A stretch of 29,526 nucleotides of DNA from JBBDWJ01 sp040902925 (GCA_040902925.1 JBBDWJ010000164.1:1-29526), one strand, 5' to 3'. Shown: positions 14,977-23,377, numbered from the stretch's first letter. Notes: a model not told the origin generated them from the letters alone. Numbers and translations: made by a program.

Positions 14977-16350
14977 CTAGATCGAAATCAGGTCCCAGGG
15001 CTTGCGCGCTTTGCGGCCCAACAGCTTGGAGGCTTCGGGATCGCCCGTGAATTCTTCTTTGGCGGCATCCCAATGGAGTTTGCGGCCGGTCTTGAAGGCG
15101 ATATTGCCGAGGTGCGCGACAAGCGAAGAGCGGTGGCCCGTGAGCGCATCGCACTTGGGCTTCTCGCCGTCGCGGATGCAGCGCACGAAATGCTGGCCGT
15201 GGCGCGGCGTCGGCTCTTCTTCGTTCGTGTGGAAGCGTTCCAGCTTGGCGCCGCGGCTCTTGCCGCCGTCGCCGTCTTCGGCCCGGAACGGCGTACGCCG
15301 GCTCTCCTCTTCGCCGATGATTTCATAGCCCAGCCGGTCGACGATCATGACCCCGTTGGTGCCGTAGAAGGCCATGCCGTTGGGACGATCGACGTCGCCG
15401 CGAGCGCTATAGAGCGTCATGCTTGGAGTGGTCCGCCCCATGGCGCCAAAACTGTTCATGTTGAGCGACTCGTAGCTCAATACAAAGCCGGGGTATTCGT
15501 AGGTGACCTGCAAGACATCGGGATGCTCGCCCATGCCGCCTACGGTGAAACGGCCGCCGGTTGCGCACACCGAGGTGGGCTGGTCGGCCCCCATCACCTG
15601 GTGCACGCTGTCAAACCGGTGGATCCCAAAGTCGGTGATCCAGCCTCCGGAATAGTCCCAGAACGAGCGGTAGGTCCGCAGGAAGCGCAAGGGGTTGAAC
15701 GGAACCTTGGGGGCGGGCCCGAGATAGAAATCCCAGTCGAGCCCTGCGGGCGGGGCGGCATCAGGCTGTGTGCCGATGCCGCTGGGCGCCAGGTTGACGT
15801 AGTTCCAAACTTTCACGAAATTGACGTTGGCGAGCTTGCCGCTGCGAATGATCTCCGCGCATTCGGCAAAATGGTCGGCCGAACGGTGCTGCGTACCGGT
15901 CAGGAATACGGCCTTCGACTCCTTGGACGCATTCACCATCGCCCGGCCTTCGAGAACGTTATGGGAGTAGGGCTTTTCGACGTAAACGTGCTTGCCGGCC
16001 TGGCAAGCCATCACGGTGGGAATGGCGTGCCAGTGGTCGGGCGTAGCGATATGGACGGCGTCGATGTCCTTGTTCTCGAGCACCTGCCGGAAATCTTTGT
16101 AAATCTTCGCCGTGCCACCGAACTGTTGCTTGGCCTCCGCGGCTTGCTTGTCGTAGACGTCGCACATGCCCACGTATTCGACTCCGTCAACCGCGGCGAT
16201 GCTGCGGGCGACGCTTTTGCCACGGCCTCCGCAGCCGACCAGGGCGATGTTGACGCGGCTGTTGGCGCCATACACGCGCTTCGCTGAAGCAGCCGCGAAG
16301 CTCGCTACGCCTGCTCGGGCGGTGCTGTTGAGGAATTCACGTCGTTCCAT
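14977..16350 (-). CDS. Tat-exported Gfo/Idh/MocA family oxidoreductase
   Basis: The ATG at 16350 gives 457 residues and is preceded by a strong AGGAGG six bases upstream; the frame is open further upstream but without a better start. The N-terminus MERREFLNSTARAG is a Tat signal with the twin arginines followed by a mild hydrophobic stretch. The Rossmann domain (about 32-150) has the NAD(P) motif ALVGCGGRGKSVARS and the catalytic lysine motif VEKPYSHN. The rest is the alpha/beta substrate domain with GGWITDFGIHRFD. This subfamily of exported sugar or inositol dehydrogenase-like enzymes is widespread in Acidobacteriota and Planctomycetota. The cofactor would have to be folded in before export. 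The substrate is unknown. Confidence 0.93.
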   Translation of the reverse strand: MERREFLNSTARAGVASFAAASAKRVYGANSRVNIALVGCGGRGKSVARSIAAVDGVEYVGMCDVYDKQAAEAKQQFGGTAKIYKDFRQVLENKDIDAVHIATPDHWHAIPTVMACQAGKHVYVEKPYSHNVLEGRAMVNASKESKAVFLTGTQHRSADHFAECAEIIRSGKLANVNFVKVWNYVNLAPSGIGTQPDAAPPAGLDWDFYLGPAPKVPFNPLRFLRTYRSFWDYSGGWITDFGIHRFDSVHQVMGADQPTSVCATGGRFTVGGMGEHPDVLQVTYEYPGFVLSYESLNMNSFGAMGRTTPSMTLYSARGDVDRPNGMAFYGTNGVMIVDRLGYEIIGEEESRRTPFRAEDGDGGKSRGAKLERFHTNEEEPTPRHGQHFVRCIRDGEKPKCDALTGHRSSLVAHLGNIAFKTGRKLHWDAAKEEFTGDPEASKLLGRKARKPWDLISI

Positions 16351-16421
16351 CGGGGCCTCCTGGCTTCCGCGACTAGTATAGAGAAAACTTGGCCCTGCGC
16401 AAAATCGTTCCGCACAATGAA

Positions 16422-16460
16422 ACTCACACCGAGCGGGAAAACTCACGCAAGAGCGGGAAA
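16422..16460 (+). repeat. Two-unit tandem repeat
   Basis: ACTCACACCGAGCGGGAAA and ACTCACGCAAGAGCGGGAAA follow each other directly in the 190-base gap between the minus-strand genes cvpA and Gfo/Idh/MocA. No function is apparent. Confidence 0.6.
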
Positions 16461-16540
16461 TCGCGGCAGCGCGATCACGACGGGACCGGAGCGCCATCGC
16501 TGCGAGCCGGGCCCCGCATCCGGGCCAACGGAACTGCCTA

Positions 16541-17158
16541 TTATTGGGAGACGACGCGGAGCGGGGACTCCTTTTGTGCGCCGAGGTCGGGGCCCGATCG
16601 AGGCTCTCCCGCGGGCTGGGTAAGCTGGCTGATCCAGGCAGCTTTTACGCGCGCGAAGCTTTCGTCATAAGAGTGGCGCAACTCCGCGGGCGCGGCGAAG
16701 CTGGTGACCTGGGCGACGTGAAGCACCCAAGGGGCGATTCTCGACTCGGCGACGACTTCGGTCGATCGTGTGAGCGGAGCGAAGGCCAAAAGAGCCAGCA
16801 CCAGCGCCGCGCAAACGAGCACGCCGCGCACCAGCCCGAAGGCCCCTCCCAGCAGGCGGTCGAACCAGCGCAAGCCGACCCAGCCGAGCATTTTCACCAG
16901 CACCCAGGCGACGATCATGCCCGCAACCAACGAGCCCAACAGAATCGCCAGGAATCCGGCGAAACTCGAAATGCTTTCGTCGGCCAGGTAGGGCTGAAAG
17001 TAGACCGCCACGTCGCGGTAGAACCACATGCCACCGATGATTCCGCCGACCAGCGCCACCAAGCGAACGATCTCTTTGGTCAGCCCGTTGCGGATTGCAC
17101 CGAGGCAGGAAAGCAGCAGAATGCCGCCAAGCAATACATCAAGCCAATTGATAGACAT
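16541..17158 (-). CDS. CvpA family membrane protein
   Basis: From the ATG at 17158 the protein has 205 residues. CvpA-fold features are clear: four hydrophobic segments (about 5-20, 31-50, 66-88, 100-120), the opening NWLDVLLGGILLLSCLGAIRNGLTKE with its Gly/Lys turn, and the RWFDRLLGGAFGLVRG loop. In enterobacteria CvpA is needed for colicin V secretion and for envelope homeostasis. Its molecular role here is not known. The C-terminal 80 residues form a soluble tail. GGAGCGCGAGAG before the ATG gives a reasonable ribosome binding site. It follows purC on the same strand after 279 bases and has its own promoter-like sequence. Confidence 0.88.
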   Translation of the reverse strand: MSINWLDVLLGGILLLSCLGAIRNGLTKEIVRLVALVGGIIGGMWFYRDVAVYFQPYLADESISSFAGFLAILLGSLVAGMIVAWVLVKMLGWVGLRWFDRLLGGAFGLVRGVLVCAALVLALLAFAPLTRSTEVVAESRIAPWVLHVAQVTSFAAPAELRHSYDESFARVKAAWISQLTQPAGEPRSGPDLGAQKESPLRVVSQ

Positions 17159-17255
17159 CTCTCGCGCTCCGTGGGCGGGTTGGACTAGATTGGCCGCCGG
17201 ATGCGGCCGCCCGTGGCGCGGGAGAGGCACGGGTTCGTGGTTAGCTTCTTGAGCG

Positions 17256-17261
17256 AGTATA
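17256..17261 (-). promoter_or_regulatory. Possible cvpA promoter with adjacent dyad
   Basis: On the minus strand TATACT (within TATATACT) resembles a -10 box about 100 bases upstream of cvpA. The inverted repeat TAGCGG-N8-CCGCTA (17273-17292) lies just upstream where a -35 or an operator would be. No good -35 is visible. The remainder of the purC-cvpA gap shows nothing else. Confidence 0.35.
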
Positions 17262-17437
17262 TACCATTTCCCTAGCGGATTTCGGCCCGCTAAGGCGTGA
17301 GGCAGGCGCACTCGGAACGACAGGTATACACCGATCCAAGGCGGCAAGCAAACGACCGGGCGCCAGGCCAGATGGCTGCGCACACCGGGCCGCATGATTC
17401 GAGAGCTTCTGCCGCCAGCGGCTCTGTTTCGATGGCT

Positions 17438-18343
17438 CTATTCGTCGAGATCGCGGCCTGTGATGGTGTAGTAAGCCTCGAGATACTTCTCCGAGGTCTT
17501 TTCGACGATTTCGGGTGGCAGTTCGGGGCCCGGCGGTTGCTTGTTGAAATCGATCGACTCCAGGTAGTCGCGCACGAACTGCTTGTCGAAGGAGGGCTGC
17601 GAACGCCCCGGCTGATAGGTATCGAGCGGCCAATAGCGGGAGGAATCGGGCGTGAGAACCTCGTCGGCCAGCACGATTTCGCCGTTCAGGCGTCCGAACT
17701 CGAACTTCGTATCGGCGAGCACCAGTCCGCAGGCCAGGGCGTGCTGGCTGGCTTTGTCAAAAATGTCGATCGTGAGCCGGGCGAGCTTGGCGATGACGTC
17801 TTTACCGACGATTTTGCCGGCGTCGGCGGCGCTGATGTTCTCGTCGTGCCCGGTCTCCGCCTTGGTTGCCGGCGTGAAGATCGTTTCGGGGAGCTTGCCG
17901 CTTTCGCGCATGCCAGGGGGCAGCTCAACCCCGCAAACCTGGCCGGATTTCTGGTATTCCTTCCAGCCCGAACCCGACAGGTAGGCCCGCGCGACGCATT
18001 CCACCGGGAACATTTCGAGCTTCTCGACCAGCATCGAGCGGCCCTCGAGCTGGTCGCGGTATTTGTGCAGCGAAACCGGATACTCGTCGATGTCGGCGGT
18101 CAGGAAGTGGGTCTTGACATCGTCCTTGAGGAAATCGAACCAAAAGACGGAAAGCTGCGTGAGAACCGCGCCTTTGCGAGGGATGCCGGTGGGGAGAACG
18201 ACGTCGAAAGCCGAGATGCGGTCCGTGGCGACGATCAACAGCTTGTCCCCTAAACTGTAGACATCACGGACTTTACCACGCGCCAAGAGGGCGCAGTCGG
18301 GCATATTGGTTTCCAGAAGGACTGCTGGTTGGGTTGGTGGCAT
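17438..18343 (-). CDS. purC: Phosphoribosylaminoimidazole-succinocarboxamide synthase
   Basis: SAICAR synthetase joins aspartate to CAIR using ATP, step eight of purine synthesis, in the cytoplasm. From the ATG at 18343 it has 301 residues, typical of the longer bacterial and yeast-like form. Signatures are RGKVRDVYSLGDKLLIVATD, SAFDVVLPTGIPRKG, FPVECVARAYLSGSGW and DTKFEFGR. I chose the ATG because AGAGGA lies five bases upstream; a TTG at 18358 extends the frame by five residues but has no ribosome binding site. It is the first gene of the minus-strand run purC-cvpA-Gfo. Confidence 0.96.
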   Translation of the reverse strand: MPPTQPAVLLETNMPDCALLARGKVRDVYSLGDKLLIVATDRISAFDVVLPTGIPRKGAVLTQLSVFWFDFLKDDVKTHFLTADIDEYPVSLHKYRDQLEGRSMLVEKLEMFPVECVARAYLSGSGWKEYQKSGQVCGVELPPGMRESGKLPETIFTPATKAETGHDENISAADAGKIVGKDVIAKLARLTIDIFDKASQHALACGLVLADTKFEFGRLNGEIVLADEVLTPDSSRYWPLDTYQPGRSQPSFDKQFVRDYLESIDFNKQPPGPELPPEIVEKTSEKYLEAYYTITGRDLDE

Positions 18344-18479
18344 GAAATCCTCTGACAAGTTAGGCGAAGGCCCCGAGAGCCGGTGTTATCTGCTGATGAT
18401 ATCGGTCGTGGACAGGCCGGGGCAACCCATTTGGCGGGCGCAGTTTGCAAGAAAAAAGCTGTGTCATGCCGCCCACGCA

Positions 18480-18509
18480 TTGACTGCAAGCTGGAATACA
18501 ATGTACAGT
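18480..18509 (+). promoter_or_regulatory. Candidate sigma70 promoter for the PilZ gene
   Basis: TTGACT (18480-18485) and TACAGT (18504-18509) are separated by 18 bases, with TG partly in front of the -10. Transcription would start near 18516, about 40 bases before the PilZ start codon. Confidence 0.5.
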
Positions 18510-18556
18510 CTTAGTGTTTTAAACAATTGTTTGGGGAGTGGTCAAATGGAGCTGAT

Positions 18557-18895
18557 GTGGCATTTGCGGGAGTTTCCGAACGGAGGAAGTCGCAGCGCTT
18601 CGACTTGACCTTGCCAATTCACGTTGTTCGCCTGAGCGAGAAGAGCGTGAGTCTCGTAGGGCGGACGCGCGACGTTAGTTCTGGCGGCGCCTACTTCGTC
18701 GTCAATGCTGACTTGAACGAAGGTACTCCAATAGAGTTCTTCGTCACTTTGCAGGGCGGCGTGTCGTCCGTTTCCAAGGTGCGCCTGCGGTGTCTTGGCC
18801 GCGTAACAAGGGCCGAGAAGACCGATGAAGACGGGCACCAGGGGATTGCGGCGACCATCGACCGCTATCAGTTCGTACGCGAATCGCTGAACTAG
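18557..18895 (+). CDS. PilZ domain protein, likely c-di-GMP receptor
   Basis: The GTG at 18557 (GGAG five bases upstream) gives 112 residues that are essentially a single PilZ domain. Both c-di-GMP contact motifs are intact: R10-K-S-Q-R14 and D39-V-S-S-G-G44. The remainder is the expected beta-barrel (LRCLGRVTRAEK and GIAATIDRYQF near the end). A TTG at 18527 would add ten residues but has no ribosome binding site. As a stand-alone PilZ protein it probably passes c-di-GMP levels to a partner controlling motility, polysaccharide or surface behaviour. It stands alone between the minus-strand purC and the molybdenum hydroxylase operon, so the partner is not evident. Confidence 0.88.
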   Translation: MAFAGVSERRKSQRFDLTLPIHVVRLSEKSVSLVGRTRDVSSGGAYFVVNADLNEGTPIEFFVTLQGGVSSVSKVRLRCLGRVTRAEKTDEDGHQGIAATIDRYQFVRESLN

Positions 18896-18910
18896 GCCCT
18901 GGGCCTACGC

Positions 18911-19088
18911 GCTGCCGAAGACACTCCGCCGCCCGGGGGTGAGCAGGTGCGTTTACCGAGGCCTGTGTTCGCGATTCAAGGAAACGGGCCATCCTTGGGG
19001 AAACGGGACGACCACGGGCCCTGGTCGACCCGGCAGGCCCCGCCGTTGGCGCGGGGACCCGGGACGGGAACGGCAGCTTCCCTTTTTT
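18911..19088 (+). ncRNA. Candidate structured RNA or attenuator with terminator
   Basis: The 475-base gap after the PilZ gene contains a dense set of perfect stems: GCTGCCG/CGGCAGC (18911-18917 with 19071-19077), CACTCC/GGGGTG (18922-18941, one G-U), CAAGG/CCTTG (18977-18997), CGACCA/TGGTCG (19009-19027) and CCCCGC/GCGGGG (19038-19056). It ends in a terminator. The first stem uses the loop of the terminator hairpin, and GCCGTT (19042-19047) could pair with AACGGC (19069-19074), so alternative folds exist. GGAAACGGG occurs twice, 19 bases apart (18980 and 18999). No known RNA family, including the Moco riboswitch, was recognised. It may instead be the PilZ 3' UTR. Confidence 0.35.
19066..19088 (+). 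terminator. Rho-independent terminator
   Basis: GGGAA, seven-base loop, TTCCC followed directly by six Ts. The stem is only five pairs, but position and U-tract fit an intrinsic terminator for the PilZ transcript or the candidate RNA upstream. Confidence 0.55.
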
Positions 19089-19288
19089 GTATCCCCAATT
19101 TCTTCAGAGTCCACCCCGCTGCCGATTGGCGCCGCAGGCTCAAGCTAAAGGGTGATCGCTCCGACCCGCCGGTTTGTGGCCGCTTTGCTGTTTCCGCGGA
19201 GAGCGTGTTCAGCCGCGACTGTACCCTACCCAACATAGTGGTTCTAGGCCGCTTTCAGTCCGAAAAAAAATTCCTGAAGGCCCGGGTC

Positions 19289-19297
19289 TGATATATT
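19289..19297 (+). promoter_or_regulatory. Probable -10 of the molybdenum hydroxylase operon
   Basis: TGATATATT is an extended -10 (TGn plus TATATT). TTCCTG 15 bases upstream is a poor -35. Transcription would start near 19304, giving a leader of about 67 bases that includes a TTGC-TTCG-GTAA tetraloop hairpin and GGCT/AGCC. The stretch 19089-19288 shows nothing else I can support. Confidence 0.45.
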
Positions 19298-19370
19298 AGT
19301 ACGGGTTTGCTTCGGTAAGGCTCGGGGCGTAAGCCGTCCCGGCAACACACAAAGAAAAGGAAGGTGTCTG

Positions 19371-20024
19371 GTGAGTTCGAAGAAGACTCCCGAAAGGCAG
19401 GAGAACCCCAACGAGCACGGCAGCGGTTTTTCGCGCCGGACGTTTTTGCAGGGCGTCGGCGTAGGAAGCGGTGCGGTCGGCTCGGCAGTACTCACCCCAC
19501 AGGCGACGGCTGCGCCGCCCTCCGAAGCGGTCGGCCCGGGCGCGGTCCCGATGACCTTGCGGGTGAACGGGAAAACGCACCAGGTGAGCCTGGAGCCGCG
19601 GGTCACGTTGTTGGACGCCCTGCGGAACCACCTCGACTACACCGGTGCCAAAAAAGTTTGTGACCGGGCAACATGTGGAGCGTGCACGACGATAGTCGAT
19701 GGCAACGCGGTCTACAGTTGCACGATGCTGGCGATCGAGGCCCAGGGGCGGAACATCGAGACCGTCGAATCGATTTCGACCGATGACGCCCGCATGCACC
19801 CGGTGCAAAAATATTTCGTCGAGAACGACGCCCAACAGTGCGGTTTCTGCACGCCTGGATTCGTGATGGCCTGCAAGTCGTTTCTCGAAAAAAACTCCAA
19901 CCCCACGCGCGAGCAGGTGGAACAAGGCCTCAGCGGCAACATCTGCCGGTGTGGGACCTACGTCGGCGTGCGTCAAGCGGTTTTGGACGCCGCTCGCGAA
20001 GTGAAGGGAGGTCGACGTGCCTAA
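19371..20024 (+). CDS. Mo hydroxylase [2Fe-2S] subunit with Tat signal
   Basis: The 217-residue small subunit of a xanthine-dehydrogenase-family enzyme. The N-terminus has a Tat signal (SRRTFLQGVGVGSGAVGSAV), so the complex is periplasmic. A plant-ferredoxin-type [2Fe-2S] site (C97, C102, C105, C117) is followed by the four-helix domain site (C157, C160, C192, C194). All eight ligands are present. GTG start at 19371 behind AAGGAAGG. In E. coli PaoABC the equivalent subunit PaoA likewise carries the only Tat signal and takes the other subunits out with it, and that is the likely arrangement here. The stop overlaps the start of the Mo subunit by eight bases, so the two are translated together. 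Confidence 0.95.
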   Translation: MSSKKTPERQENPNEHGSGFSRRTFLQGVGVGSGAVGSAVLTPQATAAPPSEAVGPGAVPMTLRVNGKTHQVSLEPRVTLLDALRNHLDYTGAKKVCDRATCGACTTIVDGNAVYSCTMLAIEAQGRNIETVESISTDDARMHPVQKYFVENDAQQCGFCTPGFVMACKSFLEKNSNPTREQVEQGLSGNICRCGTYVGVRQAVLDAAREVKGGRRA

Positions 20025-22173
20025 TTTCGATTGGCCAGCGAAAGAAGATCGCAGCCTGATCAGCACGCGCATCAACCGTCTGGACGGCCCGATGAAGGTG
20101 CGCGGGACGGCAAAATATTCCTACGACCGCAACCTCGAGGGCATGCTCTACGGGATGCTGGTCACGAGCCCGCATCCGCATGCGCGCATTACCAAGATCG
20201 ACACCAGCGCGGCGGAGAAGGTCAACGGTTTTCGCGGCGCAGTCCTCATCAACGATGTCGGCGCGGAGCTACAGTGGACGGGCCAGGAAATTCTGGCGGT
20301 GGCCGCCGATACCGAAGAGCACGCCCGCGACGCGGTTGCGGCGGTCAAGATCGACTACGAGGTCTTGCCGCACTTCGTCAAGGAAGAAGACGTCACCAAG
20401 GCCGGCAACTACGTGACTCCGGCGGACGAAAAGTTGGAGGGCGAACCGGACGCCGCTTTCAGCGCCGCCGATACGGTGACTCATGAAGGCTACTACGGGT
20501 GCGCCACCATCAATCACTGCTGTCTCGAACCACACGGACAGGTTGTTGACTGGAAGGGCGACGAGATCACCGTCTACGCTTCGACGCAAGCGGTGGGACG
20601 GATCGGCGCCGATTTAGCGAAGAACCTGTCGACCGATCCCGCCATGGGTCAGGTCAGCCCCTCGAACGTCGTCATCCTGACTCCGGTGATGGGCGGCGGT
20701 TTTGGCGCCAAGTTCGCCATCGACACCTGGGGCATCGCCTGCGCCAAGCTGTCGAAGCAGACCGGGCGCCCGGTGAAGCTGATGCTCGAGCGCGAAGAAG
20801 AGCAGTTGATGGCCGGCGCGCGGCCGTCGTTTTACGGCAACATCAAGGCGGCGGCCAAAAAGGATGGCACGTTGACGGGCTATCAGTCCGAAACGTGGTC
20901 GACGGGCGGCCCGAGCCCTCGCGGCGCACCGCCGCTGCCCTACGTGTTCGACAAGGAAGCGTACAAGACCCGGCACATCAACATCGCCACGCACACCGGC
21001 CCTTCGCGCGCCTGGCGTGCGCCGAACCACCCGCAGGCGGCGGTTCTGACGATGTGCGCGCTGACTGATCTGGCCGCGAAGCTCGAGATGGACCCGGTGA
21101 GCTTCTTCAAGAAGAACCTGGGCCTGACGGCGCGGCCGGAAGTCTACTCGGCGCAGATCGACAAAGCGGCTGAGTTGATCGACTGGAAAGGCAAGTTTCA
21201 CAAACCGGGCGAGAACGGGTCGGGCTATACCCGGCGCGGAGTGGGCCTTTCGATTCACACCTGGGGCGGACGGCCGCACGACAGCCAGTGCCGCGTGACG
21301 ATCGAGCCGGATGGCAAAGTCGCGGCGACGCTCGGCAGTCAGGATCTGGGTCCGGGCCTGCGCACGGTGGTTGGCATCGTGCTCGCCGAAACTATGGGCC
21401 TGCCACTTTCGCAAGTCACCGTCAATATTGGTGACAGCCGTTATCCTCCATCGGGAGCTTCGGGCGGCAGTACCTCTACGGGCGGCGTTTCTTCATCGAC
21501 CCGCCGTGGCGCCGTACTGGCGCTCGACGAGCTGAAAGGCGTAGTGGCTGCCGATCTGGGCGTTGCCGCCGAAGAGCTCGAGGCCAAGGACGGCACGATT
21601 CGAGTCAAGGCCAACCCGAGCAAGTCGTTGAGCTGGAGCGAGGCCTGCCGTAAGCTGGGCTCGAAGACGATCTCGCAGCTCGGCGAGCAGCCGATGCGTG
21701 ACGGCGGCAAGCTGGCCGACCAGGGCGTCGGCGGCGTCCAGATGGCCGATGTTTCGGTCGATATCGAAACCGGCATCGTCAAGATCAACAAGATGGTGGC
21801 GGTGCAGGATATCGGCCTGGTCATCAACCTCAAGACGGCCGAAAGCCAGGTCTACGGAGCCCTGATCATGGGCATCTGCTGGGCCTTGTGGGAAGAGCGT
21901 GTCTACGACGAGGTCACCGGCCAGATGCTGAACCCCGACATGGAGTTCTACAAGCTTGCCGGTATCGGCGACATCGGTGAGCTGGTCGTCCACATGGATA
22001 CTTACACCTACGATGACCGCGGCGTGATTGGACTTGGCGAGCCTCCGGCTGTTTCTCCCGGGGCGGCGATTTCCAATGCCGTGTTCAATGCTCTGGGTGT
22101 GCGAGTGCCGGTCGTGCCGATGACACCCGACAAGGTTCTGGCGGCCCTCGAGAAGAAGGGAGGTATGGCGTAA
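20017..22173 (+). CDS. Mo hydroxylase molybdopterin-binding subunit
   Basis: The 718-residue catalytic subunit, close in length to E. coli PaoC. It has the MGGGFGAKF motif (Moco contact) at about 227-235, the RAWRAPNHPQA motif in the middle and the active-site base E675 in GLGEPPAVSPGAAISNAVFNAL. It has no signal peptide of its own, which fits export bound to the Tat-bearing Fe-S subunit. Likely substrates are aldehydes or N-heterocycles; the sequence does not settle which. GTG start at 20017 with GGGAGG five bases upstream, overlapping the previous gene. No Moco-insertion chaperone (XdhC/PaoD type) is encoded in this window. Confidence 0.95.
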   Translation: MPNFDWPAKEDRSLISTRINRLDGPMKVRGTAKYSYDRNLEGMLYGMLVTSPHPHARITKIDTSAAEKVNGFRGAVLINDVGAELQWTGQEILAVAADTEEHARDAVAAVKIDYEVLPHFVKEEDVTKAGNYVTPADEKLEGEPDAAFSAADTVTHEGYYGCATINHCCLEPHGQVVDWKGDEITVYASTQAVGRIGADLAKNLSTDPAMGQVSPSNVVILTPVMGGGFGAKFAIDTWGIACAKLSKQTGRPVKLMLEREEEQLMAGARPSFYGNIKAAAKKDGTLTGYQSETWSTGGPSPRGAPPLPYVFDKEAYKTRHINIATHTGPSRAWRAPNHPQAAVLTMCALTDLAAKLEMDPVSFFKKNLGLTARPEVYSAQIDKAAELIDWKGKFHKPGENGSGYTRRGVGLSIHTWGGRPHDSQCRVTIEPDGKVAATLGSQDLGPGLRTVVGIVLAETMGLPLSQVTVNIGDSRYPPSGASGGSTSTGGVSSSTRRGAVLALDELKGVVAADLGVAAEELEAKDGTIRVKANPSKSLSWSEACRKLGSKTISQLGEQPMRDGGKLADQGVGGVQMADVSVDIETGIVKINKMVAVQDIGLVINLKTAESQVYGALIMGICWALWEERVYDEVTGQMLNPDMEFYKLAGIGDIGELVVHMDTYTYDDRGVIGLGEPPAVSPGAAISNAVFNALGVRVPVVPMTPDKVLAALEKKGGMA

Positions 22174-23150
22174 TGCAAGCGTTTCAATATGCTTCACCCA
22201 CTACCGTTCAGGAAGCGCTCGATCACCTCTCCTCGACCTGGGGCGAGGTTGACGTCCTGGCCGGCGGCACGGATCTGCTGAGCCTGATGAAAGAGCGTAT
22301 CCATACGCCGAATAAAGTTGTCGGCCTGCGCGGCATCAAGGAGTTGCGCGGCATCAGCAAGTCGGGCAACAACCTTCGCATCGGGGCCACGGTCACCGTG
22401 CAGGAGCTGGCGGACAACAGCCAGATCCAAAAACAATATCCGGCGCTGGCGCAGGCCGCCGCGGGGATCCATAGCCCGCAGATGCGGTCGATGGGCACCG
22501 TCGCCGGTGATCTGCTGCAGCGCCCGCGCTGCTGGTATTTCCGGCGGGGCATGGGGCTGCTGGCAAAAAGCGACGGCAAATCGCTGATTCCAACCGGCGA
22601 GAACCGTTACCACGCCATCCTCGGCAACAAGGGGCCGGCTTACTTTGTCAACGCGTCGAGTCTCGCGCCGGCGCTGGTCGCGCTGGGAGCCAAGGTTAAG
22701 GTGGTCTCCAAGAGCGGCTCGCGGGAAGTCGAGATCGAGAAGCTCTATCGCGCGCCCGCGGGCGACAGCGAGAGGGAGCTGGATCTCAAGCCTGACGAGC
22801 TGGTCACCGAGATTCTCATTCCGGCAAGCGGGGCTCGTAGCGCCACGTATGAAGTGCGCGAGCGTCAATTGCTCGACTGGCCGTTGACGACTGCTTCTGT
22901 CGTTCTCGAGATGAGCGGCAACACTGTCAAAAGCGCGCGGGTCGTAATGGGGCACGTCGCGCCGATGCCGTGGCGCTCTTCGCAGGCCGAGCAGGCTCTT
23001 GCCGGTAAGACGGTGAGCGAGGATGTAGCCATGGCGGCCGGCAAAGCGGCGGTGGCCGCGGCGACGCCGCTGAGCCAAAACAAGTACAAGGTGCAGCTCG
23101 CCAGCGTAGCCGTGAAGCGCGCGGTGCTGGCTGCGGCCGGAAGGGCGTAA
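22173..23150 (+). CDS. Mo hydroxylase FAD-binding subunit
   Basis: A 325-residue FAD subunit of the CoxM/PaoB type. The pyrophosphate-binding motif AGGTDLL is at 30-36 and a second FAD segment at SMGTVAGDLLQRPRCWYF (107-124). The C-terminal domain (about 225-325) is the CO-dehydrogenase flavoprotein fold. The start codon shares one base with the previous stop (TAATG). E. coli PaoB has a [4Fe-4S] cluster bound by cysteines in the stretch after the RC motif. Here that stretch (120-150) has Cys120 only, and it is the only cysteine in the protein, so no such cluster can be bound by this chain alone. It has no signal peptide. Confidence 0.94.
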   Translation: MQAFQYASPTTVQEALDHLSSTWGEVDVLAGGTDLLSLMKERIHTPNKVVGLRGIKELRGISKSGNNLRIGATVTVQELADNSQIQKQYPALAQAAAGIHSPQMRSMGTVAGDLLQRPRCWYFRRGMGLLAKSDGKSLIPTGENRYHAILGNKGPAYFVNASSLAPALVALGAKVKVVSKSGSREVEIEKLYRAPAGDSERELDLKPDELVTEILIPASGARSATYEVRERQLLDWPLTTASVVLEMSGNTVKSARVVMGHVAPMPWRSSQAEQALAGKTVSEDVAMAAGKAAVAAATPLSQNKYKVQLASVAVKRAVLAAAGRA

Positions 23151-23152
23151 CC

Positions 23153-23377
23153 ATGCGGCTGCGAGGCGCAGGGACGAAAATCCTGACGAAGCGTTGCGAG
23201 GGTCTTCGTTGGAAGGGCATGTTTATCGAGGCCGCCGGCGAAGAGGATCCAACGGTGCCGAACTCCAATTCGCGCCTTTACTGGTGCGTTTACACCCAGA
23301 ACTGCATGGGCCCGGATGGCGATACCGTGGACGAAAACACCTGTACGGCTTCGCGCTCTTGCTACAAGCTACTTTGA
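23153..23377 (+). CDS. Small cysteine-rich protein, last gene of the Mo operon
   Basis: A 74-residue ORF whose ATG follows the FAD subunit stop by two bases, so it is almost certainly cotranscribed and translationally coupled. It has five cysteines (C15, C45, C51, C64, C70) in an otherwise polar sequence, with LYWCVYTQNCMGPDG and ASRSCYKLL in the C-terminal half. There is no signal peptide or membrane segment. The spacing does not match a standard ferredoxin or zinc finger. I have a vague recollection of similar small proteins near such enzymes in Acidobacteriota but cannot verify it. A metal-centre or assembly role is inferred from position and cysteines only. A start at M23 is possible. Confidence 0.65.
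   Translation: MRLRGAGTKILTKRCEGLRWKGMFIEAAGEEDPTVPNSNSRLYWCVYTQNCMGPDGDTVDENTCTASRSCYKLL

Noticed and set aside
14878..16287. 469-residue plus-strand frame over the Gfo/Idh/MocA gene
   Set aside because: The minus-strand protein has a Tat signal, an NAD motif and the EKP motif; the plus-strand translation is Ala/Val/Gly-rich without motifs.
18911..19370. Molybdenum cofactor riboswitch upstream of the Mo hydroxylase
   Set aside because: Expected from context, but no conserved Moco aptamer core was recognised and the terminator lies about 280 bases before the start codon with a separate -10 in between.
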